Origin: Stieleria neptunia
GTDB lineage: Bacteria; Planctomycetota; Planctomycetia; Pirellulales; Pirellulaceae
Direction: 5' to 3'
NCBI RefSeq assembly: GCF_007754155.1
Contig: NZ_CP037423.1
Coordinates: forward strand, 186,001 to 250,000
Length of the DNA: 64,000 bases
The translations under genes and the position numbers were made by a program. The notes under the pieces are model-generated. The model worked only from the letters and a program-made list of their open reading frames with translations, searched no databases and was not told the origin of the DNA. Each line of letters starts with the position of its first letter. The stretch's first letter is position 1. This document shows, in pieces, positions 51,142 to 62,455 of this stretch.

Positions 51142-51504
51142 TCACAGCCCTGCTTCAACTCCGTCCCAAAACCATACCATGGACCAGTGAAAGGCAACCT
51201 GCGCCGTCGCAATCACGAAAAGCAAAAACGTGGTGAAGACGACCGCAAAGCGATTGAATCGTCGTCCAAGAAACAAGACGAGGGACGAAGCGAAACAGAG
51301 AACCGCGTAGAGATGAAAGTAGCGAAACAAGATGGCGCGCCGCGCATCGACGCCCGTAGCTCTACGAGCATCTGATAATACCTCTGGAATTGCGTAGACA
51401 TTGCCCACGAACAAGACTACGAAAACCACGACAGGTACGAGCCATGATAGAAACGTTCCCCTTTTCGAGTCGCTGCTGAAACTACTTGGTTGTTGACATT
51501 CCAT
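51142..51504 (-). CDS. Small hypothetical membrane protein
   Basis: 120 residues. Three hydrophobic segments are present: SWLVPVVVFVVLFVGNVYA, YFHLYAVLCFASSLVLFLG and VVFTTFLLFVIATAQVAF. The short N-terminus is hydrophilic. There is no recognised family. It lies on the far side of the duplicated repeat units and its stop lies near the repeat end. The start codon has no strong ribosome-binding site. Transmembrane pattern supports a real gene, but confidence is moderate. Confidence 0.5.
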   Translation of the reverse strand: MECQQPSSFSSDSKRGTFLSWLVPVVVFVVLFVGNVYAIPEVLSDARRATGVDARRAILFRYFHLYAVLCFASSLVLFLGRRFNRFAVVFTTFLLFVIATAQVAFHWSMVWFWDGVEAGL

Positions 51505-51824
51505 GAACGTCTGCTTGGCTGGACGAACTTGTTTATTACCCGGTTGGCCAGGATGGAGGTCTCATCTGCCGCCTTACGCTCGGCTGGATATTGGATTGAC
51601 GGCCTTCTCCTCGGGGCGGCGATCAGTGGCCTTCGTAGTATCTCGTTTTCGCTCGGATTCACAAGGCGTGGGTGGTCTTGGACTGGCCCGAAGGCTGGTC
51701 TGTGGGGTTTTCGGCGATGCTTGAGCAAAGGGGTGGTGGACTACACTGTCTCTTCTTGGAAACCGCCCGAATTCTTCACCGATCGGGGTAACCTGTCCCG
51801 CCTTGCTGCCATAGACCTCATGAA
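51505..51824. other. Upstream region of the ECF sigma operon, nothing recognised
   Basis: About 320 bases between the minus-strand membrane protein and the sigma factor start. It presumably contains the operon promoter; I could not identify an autoregulatory ECF promoter by eye. Frames across it are in the wrong phase and lack domains. Confidence 0.4.
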
Positions 51825-52421
51825 ATGGCAACTGATTCCCCCTTCGACGATTTGCAGACCGAATCTGCGTTAAGGCGTGTGTGTCGCGGTGAGACGGCAG
51901 CATTTGAGGGCGTCGTGCGCCGCTATGAACGGCCATTGCGGGCCTGGCTGGCCGCCCACGCGCCGCCGGGTGTGGATGTGGATGAGCTCGCCCAACGCAG
52001 TTTTGTGGCCGCGTTCACGCGGCTGAAGGAGTACCAACCGGGGACGGATTTCGCCGCCTGGTTGTTCACGATCGCACGGTTTCAATTGCGCACCGAGACG
52101 ACTCGGCTGCGGCGGATCGCCGACTATCACGCCCGTTACGGGCCTGATCTGTTGCAACGCGAGCTGGATCGGCGGTGCGACGAGACGCCGGAGATGTGGA
52201 CGACGCGACTGGAGAGTTTGCAGATGTGTTTGGACTCCCTCGGCGAGTCGCTGCGCCAATTTATCACTTGGCGTTACGACGAAGAGATTCCGTTGGAAGA
52301 GATGGCGGCCCGCTGTGATCGTTCGGTCCCCGCCGTCAAGAAACAGCTTTGGAAGGTCCGGCAGAAGCTGCAACTGTGCATTGAAACCCGAATGGCGACC
52401 GCGAACGGAGGTTCAGCGTGA
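51825..52421 (+). CDS. ECF-type sigma-70 family factor (planctomycete/Verrucomicrobium group)
   Basis: 198 residues. Region 2 is AAFEGVVRRYERPLRAWL with the DELAQRSFVAAF segment, FAAWLFTIARFQLR completes it, and region 4 is LRQFITWRYDEEIPLEEMA followed by DRSVPAVKKQLWKVRQKL, a helix-turn-helix. It initiates transcription at a dedicated promoter class. Its stop overlaps the start of the FecR-type gene as ATGA, which strongly implies coupling to the regulator. The gene leads the six-gene operon. Confidence 0.92.
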   Translation: MATDSPFDDLQTESALRRVCRGETAAFEGVVRRYERPLRAWLAAHAPPGVDVDELAQRSFVAAFTRLKEYQPGTDFAAWLFTIARFQLRTETTRLRRIADYHARYGPDLLQRELDRRCDETPEMWTTRLESLQMCLDSLGESLRQFITWRYDEEIPLEEMAARCDRSVPAVKKQLWKVRQKLQLCIETRMATANGGSA

Positions 52422-54097
52422 TGACAGACGATCGATTCACCGAGCTGTGGACCGACTATCTGGAAGGGGAGTTGGACCAGCGCGGTCTGGCCGAGCTGCG
52501 AGAATTGTTGGCGGCCGACCAGAGCCGTGTGGAGTTGGCCGCAGATCTATTTCAAACGCATCGGCTGTTGGGATTGGTCGTCGAAGAAGCACCGAACCGG
52601 CAGGATGAATTCGTGCGTGAAACGATGGCCAAGTTGCCGGAGAGTCACGACGATTTTGTCGGCCGCGTGATGTCGAATGTCGCCCAGACGGGAACGACGC
52701 CAGGTGAAACAGCACCGAACGGGCTGACCGTTCCCGGCGGCCGGCGTCTGAAGCCGGTCGGGATGTGGGTCGCTGCGGCGGTGTTGTTGCTTGCAGCGTT
52801 GTCGTTTTTGCTGTTGCCCAAGCGGCAGCGGGGCGTTGAAATGGCGGCGAGGCAGGCCGAGGTGCGGCTGGCCAGTACCGCGCACGCGACGTTCTTCGGC
52901 GAACTGTCGCCGCCGGTCGGAACGGTGCTGACGCCGCAACGTGAGTATGTGCTGATGAGCGGCATGGTGGAGGTCGCGTTTCCCGCCGGTGCGTCCGCGA
53001 TCCTGGAAGGCCCCGCGGTGTTTCGCGTCACCAGCGATGAAAGCTTGGCCCTGGACGTCGGTCGCTGTAGCGTGCATGCCCCCGATGGCGCCGAAGGGTT
53101 TCGGATCGATACGCCGGCGACTCGAGTGGTGGACCGCGGGACACGGTTCGCGGTCAGCGTGTCGGAAACCAGCGAGACGGAAGTGCATGTCACCGAGGGG
53201 GCGGCGGATGTTTACGAGCGTTCCGACGCGGTTGCTGCGGAACAAGAAACGCAAACGCGATTGATCCGCGGGCAAGCGAAAGCGTTTGTCGCCGCGGGCC
53301 GAGTGGGCGCCCAACCGGTGCCTTTCGATTCCAACGTCTATCGCCGCGGGTTGCCTGATCGTGTGGTGTCCTACGAGGCGACGCAGTCGGTCGGCGGTGG
53401 TGCCGAGCATCTGACCAGCGTCACGATGCAGCGTGGCGGACGCGTGGTGAAGATCGCCGCGGATGACTTGATCGCGGCGCGTTTAACCTGGTTCAAAGCC
53501 ACCGAGCCTCGGGCGTACCTGTGCGGCGGTCAACAGTTGCCCGTTCCGGCAACGGATGTCGTGTTCGATCGCAGTCTGGTCACCGGCGTGATCAATCCCG
53601 ACGGCAGCGAGCAACCGTTGACGAGCGATCCGATTCTGGCGGGCGATGCCGGAACGCCGGGTTTCGCCGTCCGGTTCGATGCGCCCGTTCGCAACGGGCC
53701 GGGAGCCGACGTGGTATTCTTTGATTTGCAAACCTTTGGCAACCCGATCGATGGCGATGCGTTTCACGTCAGTCCGCTGGTGTTTCGTGAAGGGTTAACG
53801 TCCCACACGATCCGCCGATACGACTTGACGATGGAATCGCCCGAGGTCCAGGTGTTAGCGAATTTTTACGTCCACCTGTTCGCCCAACCGGCGGACTCGG
53901 TCACCCAATTGCAAACGATCCAAGCCGTGCAGCAACGCCAGGCGATGCGGTTTCGCGGGTTGGCCGTGGGAATCGATTTGTCCGATCTGGGGTATGCACC
54001 GAACGAAAGCGTTGACGGACTTTTTTTTCAAGATGCGCTGGATGACAAACACATGGTTGATCCGGTCTTCATCGCCGGCCTACCGGAGCTGAACTGA
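52418..54097 (+). CDS. FecR-type anti-sigma factor with unknown periplasmic sensor domain
   Basis: 559 residues. The N-terminal 100 residues are a cytoplasmic anti-sigma region (ELWTDYLEGELDQRGL). One transmembrane helix follows (MWVAAAVLLLAALSFLLLP, about 114-132). The periplasmic FecR domain is about 150-290 (VEVAFPAGASAILEGPAVF, RVVDRGTRFAVSV). Residues about 300-559 are a beta-rich domain without a name I know, in the place where relatives often carry LamG. It should hold the sigma factor until a signal on the periplasmic side releases it. The ATG overlaps the sigma stop by 4 bases. The next gene begins 2 bases after its stop. Confidence 0.88.
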   Translation: MMTDDRFTELWTDYLEGELDQRGLAELRELLAADQSRVELAADLFQTHRLLGLVVEEAPNRQDEFVRETMAKLPESHDDFVGRVMSNVAQTGTTPGETAPNGLTVPGGRRLKPVGMWVAAAVLLLAALSFLLLPKRQRGVEMAARQAEVRLASTAHATFFGELSPPVGTVLTPQREYVLMSGMVEVAFPAGASAILEGPAVFRVTSDESLALDVGRCSVHAPDGAEGFRIDTPATRVVDRGTRFAVSVSETSETEVHVTEGAADVYERSDAVAAEQETQTRLIRGQAKAFVAAGRVGAQPVPFDSNVYRRGLPDRVVSYEATQSVGGGAEHLTSVTMQRGGRVVKIAADDLIAARLTWFKATEPRAYLCGGQQLPVPATDVVFDRSLVTGVINPDGSEQPLTSDPILAGDAGTPGFAVRFDAPVRNGPGADVVFFDLQTFGNPIDGDAFHVSPLVFREGLTSHTIRRYDLTMESPEVQVLANFYVHLFAQPADSVTQLQTIQAVQQRQAMRFRGLAVGIDLSDLGYAPNESVDGLFFQDALDDKHMVDPVFIAGLPELN

Positions 54098-54099
54098 AC

Positions 54100-57000
54100 A
54101 TGGGAAATGAATCCAAGTGGCGTAAGCTTCCAGCTTGCGATCCCCGCCGGCTTGCCCGGCGAACCTGTTCTCTCGCCGCGCTGTTGCTGCTGTCACTGCT
54201 GCCGACCGCATCGCTAGCCGCCGCCGAAAGCGTCCCTCCCGGGCGTGATCTGTTCGAGATTCATGTCCGTCCGATGCTGATGCAGCACTGCATCAAGTGC
54301 CACGGCGAGTCCAAACAGGAAGGCGGCTTAAGGCTCGATACCTTCGAAAGCCTGCTCCAGGGCGGTGATTCCGGACCCGTGATCGTCGCGGGAAAACCGG
54401 AGGAAAGCCTGTTGCTCGAAGCCCTGCGCTACGAATCGTTCGAAATGCCGCCGAGTGGCCAGTTGGACGATTCGGTCAGCGTCGGAATCGAGCAATGGAT
54501 CCAAGCGGATTCGCCCTGGCCGCAGGGTCTGGTGTTGAAGCCGACGCCGAAGATCACCGACACCGATCGCGACTGGTGGTGCTATCAACCGATCGGCAAT
54601 CCCGACGTGCCGCAGGTGGACGATAACGGTTGGTGCCGCAACGAGATCGACCACTTTGTGTTCCAGCGACTCGATCAAGAAGGCATCGAGCCGGCATCGC
54701 AATCCGAATCCGGGAAACTCGTTCGACGCGCCCACTTTGCCGTGACGGGACTGCCGCCCAGCGGTCCATCATCCGCCTCGCTGGCCACCGGCGAGGGTTG
54801 GTACGAGGCGCTCGTCGATCAATTGCTTGACGAGCCCGCCTACGGAGAAAACCAGGCGCGGTATTGGCTGGACCTGGTTCGCTACGCCGATTCGGACGGC
54901 TACAACGCCGATCATGGGCGTCCCGAAGCGTACCACTATCGCGATTACGTGATTCGGTCCTTCAACGAAGACAAGTCGTATGATCGATTCATCATGGAAC
55001 AACTGGCCGGCGATGAAGTCGATCCCGGCAACCGTGACGCGTTGATCGGCACGATGTATCTGCGGCATTGGATCTACGAATGGAATCAACGCGATGTGGA
55101 GGGCCAATGGCAACAGATTCTCAGCGACGTCACCGAGACGACGGCCGACGTGTTCCTTGCGCAGGGATTGAAATGTGCCCGTTGTCACGACCACAAGTTT
55201 GATCCGCTGCTACAGAAAGACTACTTCGCGATGAAGGCGTTCTTCGCGCCGCTGCAACCGCGTGAAGATCAGCCGATCGCGGACGTGGAAACACGCACCC
55301 GGTATTTGCAACAACAACAGGCTTGGGAAGCGGCGACAGAGGACATCCGTGAGCGGTTGCACGAAATCGAAACGCCGGTGTTGCTGGAGCATGCCACGCG
55401 GGAAGGATTTGACAAGTTCACCAAAGAGATTCGGGCGATGATCTCCAGTCGTCGCTGTGACCGCAGCCCCTACGAGCATCAGATCGCATCGCTGGCATCG
55501 AATCAATTTGATGTGCATCCGGAGAAGTTGGCCGAGTGGTTGGATGAAGAAACCGAGGCCGAACGCCAGCGGTTGCGAAAGCAGCTTGCCGAGTTCGACG
55601 ATTTGAAACCGGAGCCGTTGCCCACACTCAAGTTCGTTGCCAGTGATGTCGGACCGGTCGCGCCGCCGACCACCATTCCCGACTCCGCCGATTCATCGCC
55701 GATTCCCCCGGGCTACCCGGTGATTCTGGATGACAAGCCGGCCGAGATTCAACCGCCGCCGGCGGCCTTGCGATCGACCGGACGCCGCACCGCACTGGCT
55801 CGGTGGATTACTGATCCCGACAATCCGCTGACGGCGCGGGTGATCGTCAATCGCGTTTGGCAACAGCACTTCGGACGTGGTCTGGTGGAAACGACCAGCG
55901 ATTTCGGACGTTTAGGAACGCCGCCGTCCCATCCCGAGCTGCTCGACTGGTTGGCCCGGCGGTTCATGCAGGACGGTTGGAGTCTGAAAAAACTGCATCG
56001 TTTGATTTTGACATCGGCCACCTATCGCCAATCCTCCGAGCGGCCGATGGATGAGCAACTGGCAAAGCTCGATCCGCAAAACGTTTTTCTGTGGCGGATG
56101 AATCCACGACGGCTGTCCGGTGAAGAGATTCATGATGCGGTGCTGGTGGCCAGCGGGAAATTGGCGAAAGAGAAACGCGCGATCTACAAAACGGTCAAAC
56201 GCAACAAGCTGGATCCGCTGTTGGCGGTGTTCGATTTTCCTGATCGTGTGGAGAGTCAATGCAAACGGCACCGGACGACCACGTCACCCCAAGCCTTGTT
56301 GATGATGAATGATCCGTGGCTGCATGATCGGGCGACCGATCTGTCACGCGAGATGGATTCGGCGAGTCTTGAGACGCTGGTCCGCAGTGTTTACCAAAAC
56401 ATTTACTTTCGCGAACCCAGCGACGTCGAACTTCAGCAGGCCGCGCAGTTCGTCGGTTCCTATGAATCGATCTCTCCGATGCCCGCGGTGCCGAAACAGT
56501 TGACGTCCTTCCCGGACGGGCGATCGGCGATCTCGCTGAAAGCGGAGCGGCCGACGGAGATTCAGATTCCGGCGGTCAAGACGCTGCAAACCGCATCCGA
56601 CACGACCGCATCCGACAGTGGTGACTTCACGATCGAAGCGACGGTGATGTTGGATTCGCTGTATCCGGATGCTTCCGTGCGGACGATCGTCGCCAACTGG
56701 TCGGGCAATCAATCACAACGGGGCTGGTCCCTCGGCGTGACGTCCACCAAGAGCGCGTTCAAGCCCCGCAACCTGATCTTGCAACTGATCGGTTCGCGTG
56801 ACGATCCGCAAGGCAAACCGGAATACGAAGTCGTCGCGTCCGATCTGCGGCTGGAACTGAACCGGCCCTATTACGTTGCCGTGTCGATCGATCTGGACGA
56901 CGCATCGAAGAACGGTATCACGTTCTACGTGCAGGATTTGTCAAAGCCTGACGGAAAGCCACAGGTTGCGAACGTGCAGCATCGTGCCCGCTGGAATGTG

Positions 57001-57321
57001 CAAGCCGATCGGCCGATCGAAATCGGTGGCCGTTCGAATCGCCATCGCTGGGATGGACTGATCCAGAATGTCCGTCTGCATCAAGCTGCCCTCAGCGGTG
57101 ACGAAGTGGTGCAACAGATGACCGGTGATGCATCGAAGGCCCGGTTGGTGTTTGATGTCCAGTTCGCCAAAGCGGATCGGTTGGGCCAGGATCTGTCCGG
57201 CAACGATTTGCATGCGGTGATTCAATCGGGGGATGCCACGACGGCATCGCCCCGCGAGCGCGCCCGCGTGGCGTTGCTTCACGCGCTCTTATGCTCCAAT
57301 GAGATGATCTATGTCGATTAA
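54100..57321 (+). CDS. Secreted DUF1549/DUF1553 cytochrome-like protein with LamG domain
   Basis: 1073 residues. The signal peptide ends near residue 42. The PSCyt1 module has the haem motif CIKCH (64-68) followed by KQEGGLRLDTFESLLQGG. DUF1549 has the hallmark VRYADSDGYNAD and CARCHDHKFDPL. A central helical part leads to DUF1553 with ARVIVNRVWQQHFGRGLVET and TTTSPQALLMMND. The C-terminal 250 residues are a LamG domain (FTIEATVMLDSLYPDASV). It is predicted to be periplasmic or surface-exposed, in a carbohydrate or sulfated-polymer pathway (inference). The DUF1501 gene overlaps its end by 11 bases. Confidence 0.9.
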   Translation: MGNESKWRKLPACDPRRLARRTCSLAALLLLSLLPTASLAAAESVPPGRDLFEIHVRPMLMQHCIKCHGESKQEGGLRLDTFESLLQGGDSGPVIVAGKPEESLLLEALRYESFEMPPSGQLDDSVSVGIEQWIQADSPWPQGLVLKPTPKITDTDRDWWCYQPIGNPDVPQVDDNGWCRNEIDHFVFQRLDQEGIEPASQSESGKLVRRAHFAVTGLPPSGPSSASLATGEGWYEALVDQLLDEPAYGENQARYWLDLVRYADSDGYNADHGRPEAYHYRDYVIRSFNEDKSYDRFIMEQLAGDEVDPGNRDALIGTMYLRHWIYEWNQRDVEGQWQQILSDVTETTADVFLAQGLKCARCHDHKFDPLLQKDYFAMKAFFAPLQPREDQPIADVETRTRYLQQQQAWEAATEDIRERLHEIETPVLLEHATREGFDKFTKEIRAMISSRRCDRSPYEHQIASLASNQFDVHPEKLAEWLDEETEAERQRLRKQLAEFDDLKPEPLPTLKFVASDVGPVAPPTTIPDSADSSPIPPGYPVILDDKPAEIQPPPAALRSTGRRTALARWITDPDNPLTARVIVNRVWQQHFGRGLVETTSDFGRLGTPPSHPELLDWLARRFMQDGWSLKKLHRLILTSATYRQSSERPMDEQLAKLDPQNVFLWRMNPRRLSGEEIHDAVLVASGKLAKEKRAIYKTVKRNKLDPLLAVFDFPDRVESQCKRHRTTTSPQALLMMNDPWLHDRATDLSREMDSASLETLVRSVYQNIYFREPSDVELQQAAQFVGSYESISPMPAVPKQLTSFPDGRSAISLKAERPTEIQIPAVKTLQTASDTTASDSGDFTIEATVMLDSLYPDASVRTIVANWSGNQSQRGWSLGVTSTKSAFKPRNLILQLIGSRDDPQGKPEYEVVASDLRLELNRPYYVAVSIDLDDASKNGITFYVQDLSKPDGKPQVANVQHRARWNVQADRPIEIGGRSNRHRWDGLIQNVRLHQAALSGDEVVQQMTGDASKARLVFDVQFAKADRLGQDLSGNDLHAVIQSGDATTASPRERARVALLHALLCSNEMIYVD

Positions 57322-58747
57322 TAAAAAGAATCGCGAACACCTGTCACGCCGCCAGATGTTGCTGCAAAGCGGCAGCGGATTTGGGGCGATGGCCTTGGCG
57401 GGCATGCTGAATCAAGACGGTGCGATGGCGGCACCGGCGTCGGCTCCGTCACCCTTGGCCGCAAAGATGACACATCACCCGGCGAAGGCCAAGAGTGTGA
57501 TCTTTTTGTTCATGGACGGCGGGCCGAGCCATCTGGACACCTTCGATCCCAAACCGGCATTGGAAAAGTTGGCCGGCAAACCGATCCCCGAAAGCTTCGG
57601 CCGGGTGATCACGGCGATGGGCGAATACGACTCGCCGATCCTTCCTTCGGCGCGGAAGTGGAAACAGCACGGCGAGAGCGGATTGTGGATTTCCGACTGG
57701 CTGCCGCACACCGCAGAGATGGCCGACGAGTTGGCCGTGATTCGGTCCTGTTGGACCAACGGCATCAACCACTCCGGCGGCATCTGCCAAATGAACACGG
57801 GCAGCCAGTTCGCCGGCCGGCCGTCACTGGGCAGCTGGGTGACCTACGGGTTGGGTTCAGAAAATGAAAATCTTCCGGCCTATGTCGTCATGCAAGAAGG
57901 CAAGGGCCGCGTGATCAACGGGGCGCGCAACTGGGGCGCGGGATTCATGCCGGCGGTCTATCAAGGCACGACGATGCAAAAGACGGGGCCTCCGTTTGCA
58001 AACATCCATCCACCCAAGCACGTGGCGTCCGACCAGCAACGCCAGGAACTCGATTTTCTGTCGCAACTGAATCAACGTCACGCCGCCACACGCCAAGACA
58101 ACACGGATTTGGAAGCTCGGATTCGAAGCTTTGAACTCGCGTTCCAGATGCAATCGCACGCACCCGAAGCCGTCGATCTGTCACAGGAATCCGCCGACAC
58201 GCATCGGTTGTACGGACTCGACGATGAAGCGACGGAACCGTACGGTCGCAATTTGTTGATGGCGCGGCGACTGGTCGAACGCGGCGTGCGGTTTGTGCAG
58301 TGTTACCACGGGGCGGGCAGCAAGTGGGACGCCCACGATAACATCGAAGCCAACCACACCAAGATGTGCCGCGGCATGGATCTGCCGGTCGCGGGTCTGT
58401 TGAAGGACTTGAAACAACGGGGTTTGTTGGAACAGACGTTGGTGGTCTGGGGCGGCGAATTCGGACGCACACCGATGAGCGAAAAAGGCGACGGTCGCGA
58501 TCACAACCCGACCGGGTTCACGATGTGGATGGCCGGCGGCGGCGTGCGATCGGGACAGGCATATGGAACGACGGACGAAGTCGGCTTGCACGCGGTGGAA
58601 GATCGTTTGCACGTCCACGATGTGCATTCGACGATCCTGCACTTGATGGGCGTCGATCATCGCAAACTGGTTTATGTCCACAAGGGACGCCCCGAACGAA
58701 TCGATCAAAACGAAGGGCGTGCGTATACGGAGATCGCGGCGTCATGA
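57311..58747 (+). CDS. DUF1501 secreted protein, Tat-type signal (first)
   Basis: 478 residues. The twin-arginine motif SRRQMLLQSGSGFGAMALAG begins at residue 12. The body is an alkaline-phosphatase-like fold: IFLFMDGGPSHLDTFDPK, the metal-site NGINHSGGICQMNTG and TLVVWGGEFGRTPM. DUF1501 proteins are always next to DUF1549/1553 proteins and may be their catalytic partner. The ATG overlaps the upstream gene by 11 bases and its TGA overlaps the next ATG by 4. Confidence 0.9.
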   Translation: MSINKKNREHLSRRQMLLQSGSGFGAMALAGMLNQDGAMAAPASAPSPLAAKMTHHPAKAKSVIFLFMDGGPSHLDTFDPKPALEKLAGKPIPESFGRVITAMGEYDSPILPSARKWKQHGESGLWISDWLPHTAEMADELAVIRSCWTNGINHSGGICQMNTGSQFAGRPSLGSWVTYGLGSENENLPAYVVMQEGKGRVINGARNWGAGFMPAVYQGTTMQKTGPPFANIHPPKHVASDQQRQELDFLSQLNQRHAATRQDNTDLEARIRSFELAFQMQSHAPEAVDLSQESADTHRLYGLDDEATEPYGRNLLMARRLVERGVRFVQCYHGAGSKWDAHDNIEANHTKMCRGMDLPVAGLLKDLKQRGLLEQTLVVWGGEFGRTPMSEKGDGRDHNPTGFTMWMAGGGVRSGQAYGTTDEVGLHAVEDRLHVHDVHSTILHLMGVDHRKLVYVHKGRPERIDQNEGRAYTEIAAS

Positions 58748-61700
58748 AGTACGGTCAGTCATTTTTCTTCTGTCTGGCGTTGTTGGTCGGCGGCAGCGCG
58801 TCGATTGCCCAAGACACCGCGAAATCCCAGCCGGTGGTGGGCCAGGATGTCGTGCATTGGGACTTCGACGACGACGATGTCGTTCCGCCGACGGTTCGAG
58901 GCAGCGTGCAACGGGAGCTGCCCGGGCCGCGTCCGCCGGAATTTCCCGACTTTGCCGCAAACAACTCCGCCGTGCGGTTCGGCGGCGGGTACATGGCCAT
59001 CGCCGACACCGGGCCGGAAAGTCAATTCGATTTCACCAACGGTGATGCCGTCACGCTGGAGGGTTGGGTGAATCCGATCGGCATCCGCCCCGGAGACCTT
59101 TGGTACGTGATCGGCAAGGGGCGAACCGGTTCGCCGGGCTTTGCACGCGACAACCAGAACTGGTCTCTCCGCGTGACCGGCGACAAGGGCGAGGCACGCG
59201 TCAATTTTTTGTTCGCGACCAAGCCGACCGGCGGCGACAAGCACTGGCACCGCTGGACGTCGAAGCAAGGGTTTCCGCTGAACACCGGATGGCACCACGT
59301 CGCGATCCGCTATCGTTTCGGTGATCCCAAATCGATTCGCGGGTTCATCAACGGCCAGCCCACCGACGGTGTGTGGGACATGGGCGGCGCGACGAGCGAG
59401 CCGCCGGTCGTGGACGATGACGAGGTTCGGATCGGCAGCCGTTTCAAGGGCATGATCGACGCCGTGGCCATCCACCGCGAAGAGCTCGATGACAACACGA
59501 TCGCGGCAAAGTTTCGACGGGTCGGAGGACCGCGTGTCGTCAAGCTGCAGCCCGAAGTCATGCCCGAGCTGAGTGATGTTCCCGAAGGCCGCGTGTTGAT
59601 GCAGCTTTTCAGCGGCTTCCCGACACACGACCGTTGGTTGTATGACGGCGAGATGCAGCCGGACGAATCGGCGCGTTGGGTGGGCGATGAATTTCTGCTT
59701 CCTCGAATCCCGCTGCAATTCGATGATTGGGGCATTCGTACCGGCTGGAACGCGCCGGTGTTGTTGCGAATGGCCGCCGACGTCGATTTGCCGGTCGGAA
59801 CGCATGCTTTTCTGTTGCGTGCCCGTGGCCTGGGACGGTTGTGGGTCGACGGCCAGTTGGTGTCGCGAACCAAGGCCCACAGCAAGGCGCCGCCCAACGG
59901 TGAGGAACCGATGACGCCGCTCGCGGTGCCGCCACTGCCCGGCGTGCGGGTGCACGGGTATCGGCAACAGGAAGTGATCGCGGAAGCGACGATCCAGCCG
60001 CAGGCTGACCGCACGACGCGCCGTTGCCGTGTCGTGTTGGAACTGTTGGTCGGCGGCAGCAGTCGCCGTACCGAGACCGGCGAAGTCTGTGTGGCGATGC
60101 TGACCGAAGACGGCACGTCCTATGACGTGCTGGGGGGCGGGACGAAACGTTTGCCGTTGACTGATGAAGCTGTCCAGCCGGCACTCGATCGGATTGAAAA
60201 CTCGTTGGTACAACTCGACGACCAGCGCCGTCGCGCCGCAGCGGCGTCCCAGGATTCGTTTTGGCATCGACGTCATCAGCTCGCTCGACAATGGACGCAG
60301 GAGCATCCGGCGCCGTCGATTCCCGCGCCCGGCGGTCATCCCGTCGACGCGTTTGTCGAGCAGAAGATTGAAACTGCGATCGCCGAATCGGCCGCCGACG
60401 ATGATCGTCAGAGCGAACACTTTCACGGCAAGGTGCTGCCGTTGCTGCGAGAGCAATGTTTCCGCTGTCACGGCGAAAAGACCAAGGGTGGTTTGAAGTT
60501 GGACTCGCGCGCCGCGGCACTGCAAGGCGGTGAATCAGAACTCCCCGCCGTGGTTCCCGGTGATCTGGAATCGAGCGAGTTGATCGCGCAGATCCGCAGC
60601 GGAGCGATGCCGCCGACCGATGAGGGATTGTCGAACGAACAAATTAAATTGTTGGAGCAATGGGTCCGCGACGGAGCGACCTGGCCCGCCCCGCCACTGG
60701 CGCCCGACCAGGTGGCACTGGCGCCGGTCGTCGGCGACGAAGCGTTTTTGCGACGCATTTATCTGGACACGGTGGGCGTGCCACCGAGTGCCGACCAGGC
60801 CAGGGCGTTTCTTGGCGATCAACGCGCCGACAAGCGACAGCGTCTGATCGATGATCTGCTGTCGGACGATCGTTTCGCCGACCACTGGATGAGTTTCTGG
60901 CAGGATTTGTTGGCGGAGAATCCATCGCTGCTGAATGCTTCGCTCAATAGTACGGGGCCGTTTCGCTGGTTCCTGTATGATGCGTTGCGGGACAACAAGC
61001 CGCTCGACCGCATGCTGACGGAATTGATGTTGTTGCGTGGTGGTGCGTCCGAAGGCGGCAGCGCCGGGTTCGGCGTGGCCGCGGAGAATGACTCGCCGAT
61101 GGCGGCCAAGGGACACATCATCGCGTCGGCATTTTTGGGTATCGAACTGCAGTGCGCTCGCTGTCACGATTCGCCCTATCACAGCACGACGCAGCAGGAT
61201 TTGTATTCGTTGGCCGCGATGATGGCCCGCAAATCGGTCAAGGTTCCCGCGACCAGCCGCGTTCCATCCGGGTTCTTTGAAAACCAGCAGAATCGCGAGT
61301 CGTTGATTCAGGTGACGCTTGCGGCGGACGAATCGGTCACGCCCGAGTGGCCATTCGCGGAGCAAACCGGTGCGGTCGATGGCGCGGAGATTGACGCGTT
61401 GATGATGAAGCCGACCGACACCCGCGAACGACTCACCGCGCTGGTCACGGCTCCCCAGAACACACGGTTCTCCAGCGTCATCGTCAATCGAGTTTGGAAG
61501 CAATTGGTCGGCGCGGGGATTGTCGAACCCGTCCACGATTGGGAAGGCCGCGGCGCCAGCCATCCGCAACTGCTCGATTGGCTCGCGCACGAACTTGTTG
61601 CGAACGATTACGACCTGCGGCACATCGTGCGTCGGATCGTGACGTCGAAACTGTATCAGCGCTCGGCGATCGGGACGAATCTGCAAGCGTCGTCGGAGTT

Positions 61701-62448
61701 GCGGTTTTTCAACGCGCCGGAGCGGCGTCGTTTGACGGCCGAGCAAGTCGTCGATTCGTTGCATCATGCGACAGGCAACTCGATCGATGTCGAAGAGCTG
61801 ACGTTTGTGCATGACGGGCGGCGTCCGCTGAGCAACCGTCAAACGCTGGGGCGTCCCAGCCGGGCGTGGATGTTCGGCGATATCAAGAACGAACGCGATC
61901 GACCGAGTCTGTCACTGCCCAAAGCTCGGGCGGTGCTCGATGTATTGGAAGCGTTCGGATGGACGGGCGCGCGGCAAATGCCGATCGTCCAGCGGGAGAC
62001 CGACCCGAATGTGTTGCAGCCGGGCATCCTGGCCAACGGCACGTTGTCGATGACGCTCACACGGGCTTCGCAACAGAGCCAATTGGCCGAGCTTGCGATC
62101 GATGCCGCCTCCGCCGAATCGTTGGTCGAAACGCTGTTCCTGCGTCTGCTGTGCCGTTTGCCGAATTCGGAGGAACGCGAAACATTCACCGCCGCACTGG
62201 CCGACGGGTTTAACGAACGTGTGTTGCCCGATTCGGAGATCACGCAATACGAGCCGCCCGAGCCGTTGCCGCTGGTCACTTGGTTCAACCATCTGCGTCC
62301 GCGGGCCAACGAGATTCAAGTGGAACTGGAACGCCGCGTCGCGGCCGGCCCACCACCCGACCCGAGGTTGGAAACGTCCTGGCGCGAAGTTTATGAGGAC
62401 GTCGTTTGGAGTTTGGTCAACCACCGCGAATTTGTTTGGATCCCGTAA
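58744..62448 (+). CDS. Secreted LamG + cytochrome-type + DUF1549/DUF1553 protein
   Basis: 1234 residues. Signal peptide residues 1-22 ([17 protein letters not shown]). Residues about 30-260 are a LamG domain ([17 protein letters not shown]). Residues about 280-460 form a further beta-rich region of unknown type. The haem motif CFRCH starts at Cys572 with [21 protein letters not shown]1549 has [17 protein letters not shown] and [10 protein letters not shown], and DUF1553 has [20 protein letters not shown]. The order of modules is the reverse of the 54100 gene, where LamG is C-terminal. Start at 58744 (ATGA overlap); the frame upstream to 58366 lies inside the DUF1501 gene. Confidence 0.9.
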   Translation: MKYGQSFFFCLALLVGGSASIAQDTAKSQPVVGQDVVHWDFDDDDVVPPTVRGSVQRELPGPRPPEFPDFAANNSAVRFGGGYMAIADTGPESQFDFTNGDAVTLEGWVNPIGIRPGDLWYVIGKGRTGSPGFARDNQNWSLRVTGDKGEARVNFLFATKPTGGDKHWHRWTSKQGFPLNTGWHHVAIRYRFGDPKSIRGFINGQPTDGVWDMGGATSEPPVVDDDEVRIGSRFKGMIDAVAIHREELDDNTIAAKFRRVGGPRVVKLQPEVMPELSDVPEGRVLMQLFSGFPTHDRWLYDGEMQPDESARWVGDEFLLPRIPLQFDDWGIRTGWNAPVLLRMAADVDLPVGTHAFLLRARGLGRLWVDGQLVSRTKAHSKAPPNGEEPMTPLAVPPLPGVRVHGYRQQEVIAEATIQPQADRTTRRCRVVLELLVGGSSRRTETGEVCVAMLTEDGTSYDVLGGGTKRLPLTDEAVQPALDRIENSLVQLDDQRRRAAAASQDSFWHRRHQLARQWTQEHPAPSIPAPGGHPVDAFVEQKIETAIAESAADDDRQSEHFHGKVLPLLREQCFRCHGEKTKGGLKLDSRAAALQGGESELPAVVPGDLESSELIAQIRSGAMPPTDEGLSNEQIKLLEQWVRDGATWPAPPLAPDQVALAPVVGDEAFLRRIYLDTVGVPPSADQARAFLGDQRADKRQRLIDDLLSDDRFADHWMSFWQDLLAENPSLLNASLNSTGPFRWFLYDALRDNKPLDRMLTELMLLRGGASEGGSAGFGVAAENDSPMAAKGHIIASAFLGIELQCARCHDSPYHSTTQQDLYSLAAMMARKSVKVPATSRVPSGFFENQQNRESLIQVTLAADESVTPEWPFAEQTGAVDGAEIDALMMKPTDTRERLTALVTAPQNTRFSSVIVNRVWKQLVGAGIVEPVHDWEGRGASHPQLLDWLAHELVANDYDLRHIVRRIVTSKLYQRSAIGTNLQASSELRFFNAPERRRLTAEQVVDSLHHATGNSIDVEELTFVHDGRRPLSNRQTLGRPSRAWMFGDIKNERDRPSLSLPKARAVLDVLEAFGWTGARQMPIVQRETDPNVLQPGILANGTLSMTLTRASQQSQLAELAIDAASAESLVETLFLRLLCRLPNSEERETFTAALADGFNERVLPDSEITQYEPPEPLPLVTWFNHLRPRANEIQVELERRVAAGPPPDPRLETSWREVYEDVVWSLVNHREFVWIP

Positions 62449-62455
62449 TCAAGAC

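Noticed and set aside
58366..58743. 126-codon upstream extension of the LamG/DUF1549 gene
   Set aside because: It lies inside the DUF1501 coding sequence, and the ATG at 58744 begins a good signal peptide with an ATGA overlap.
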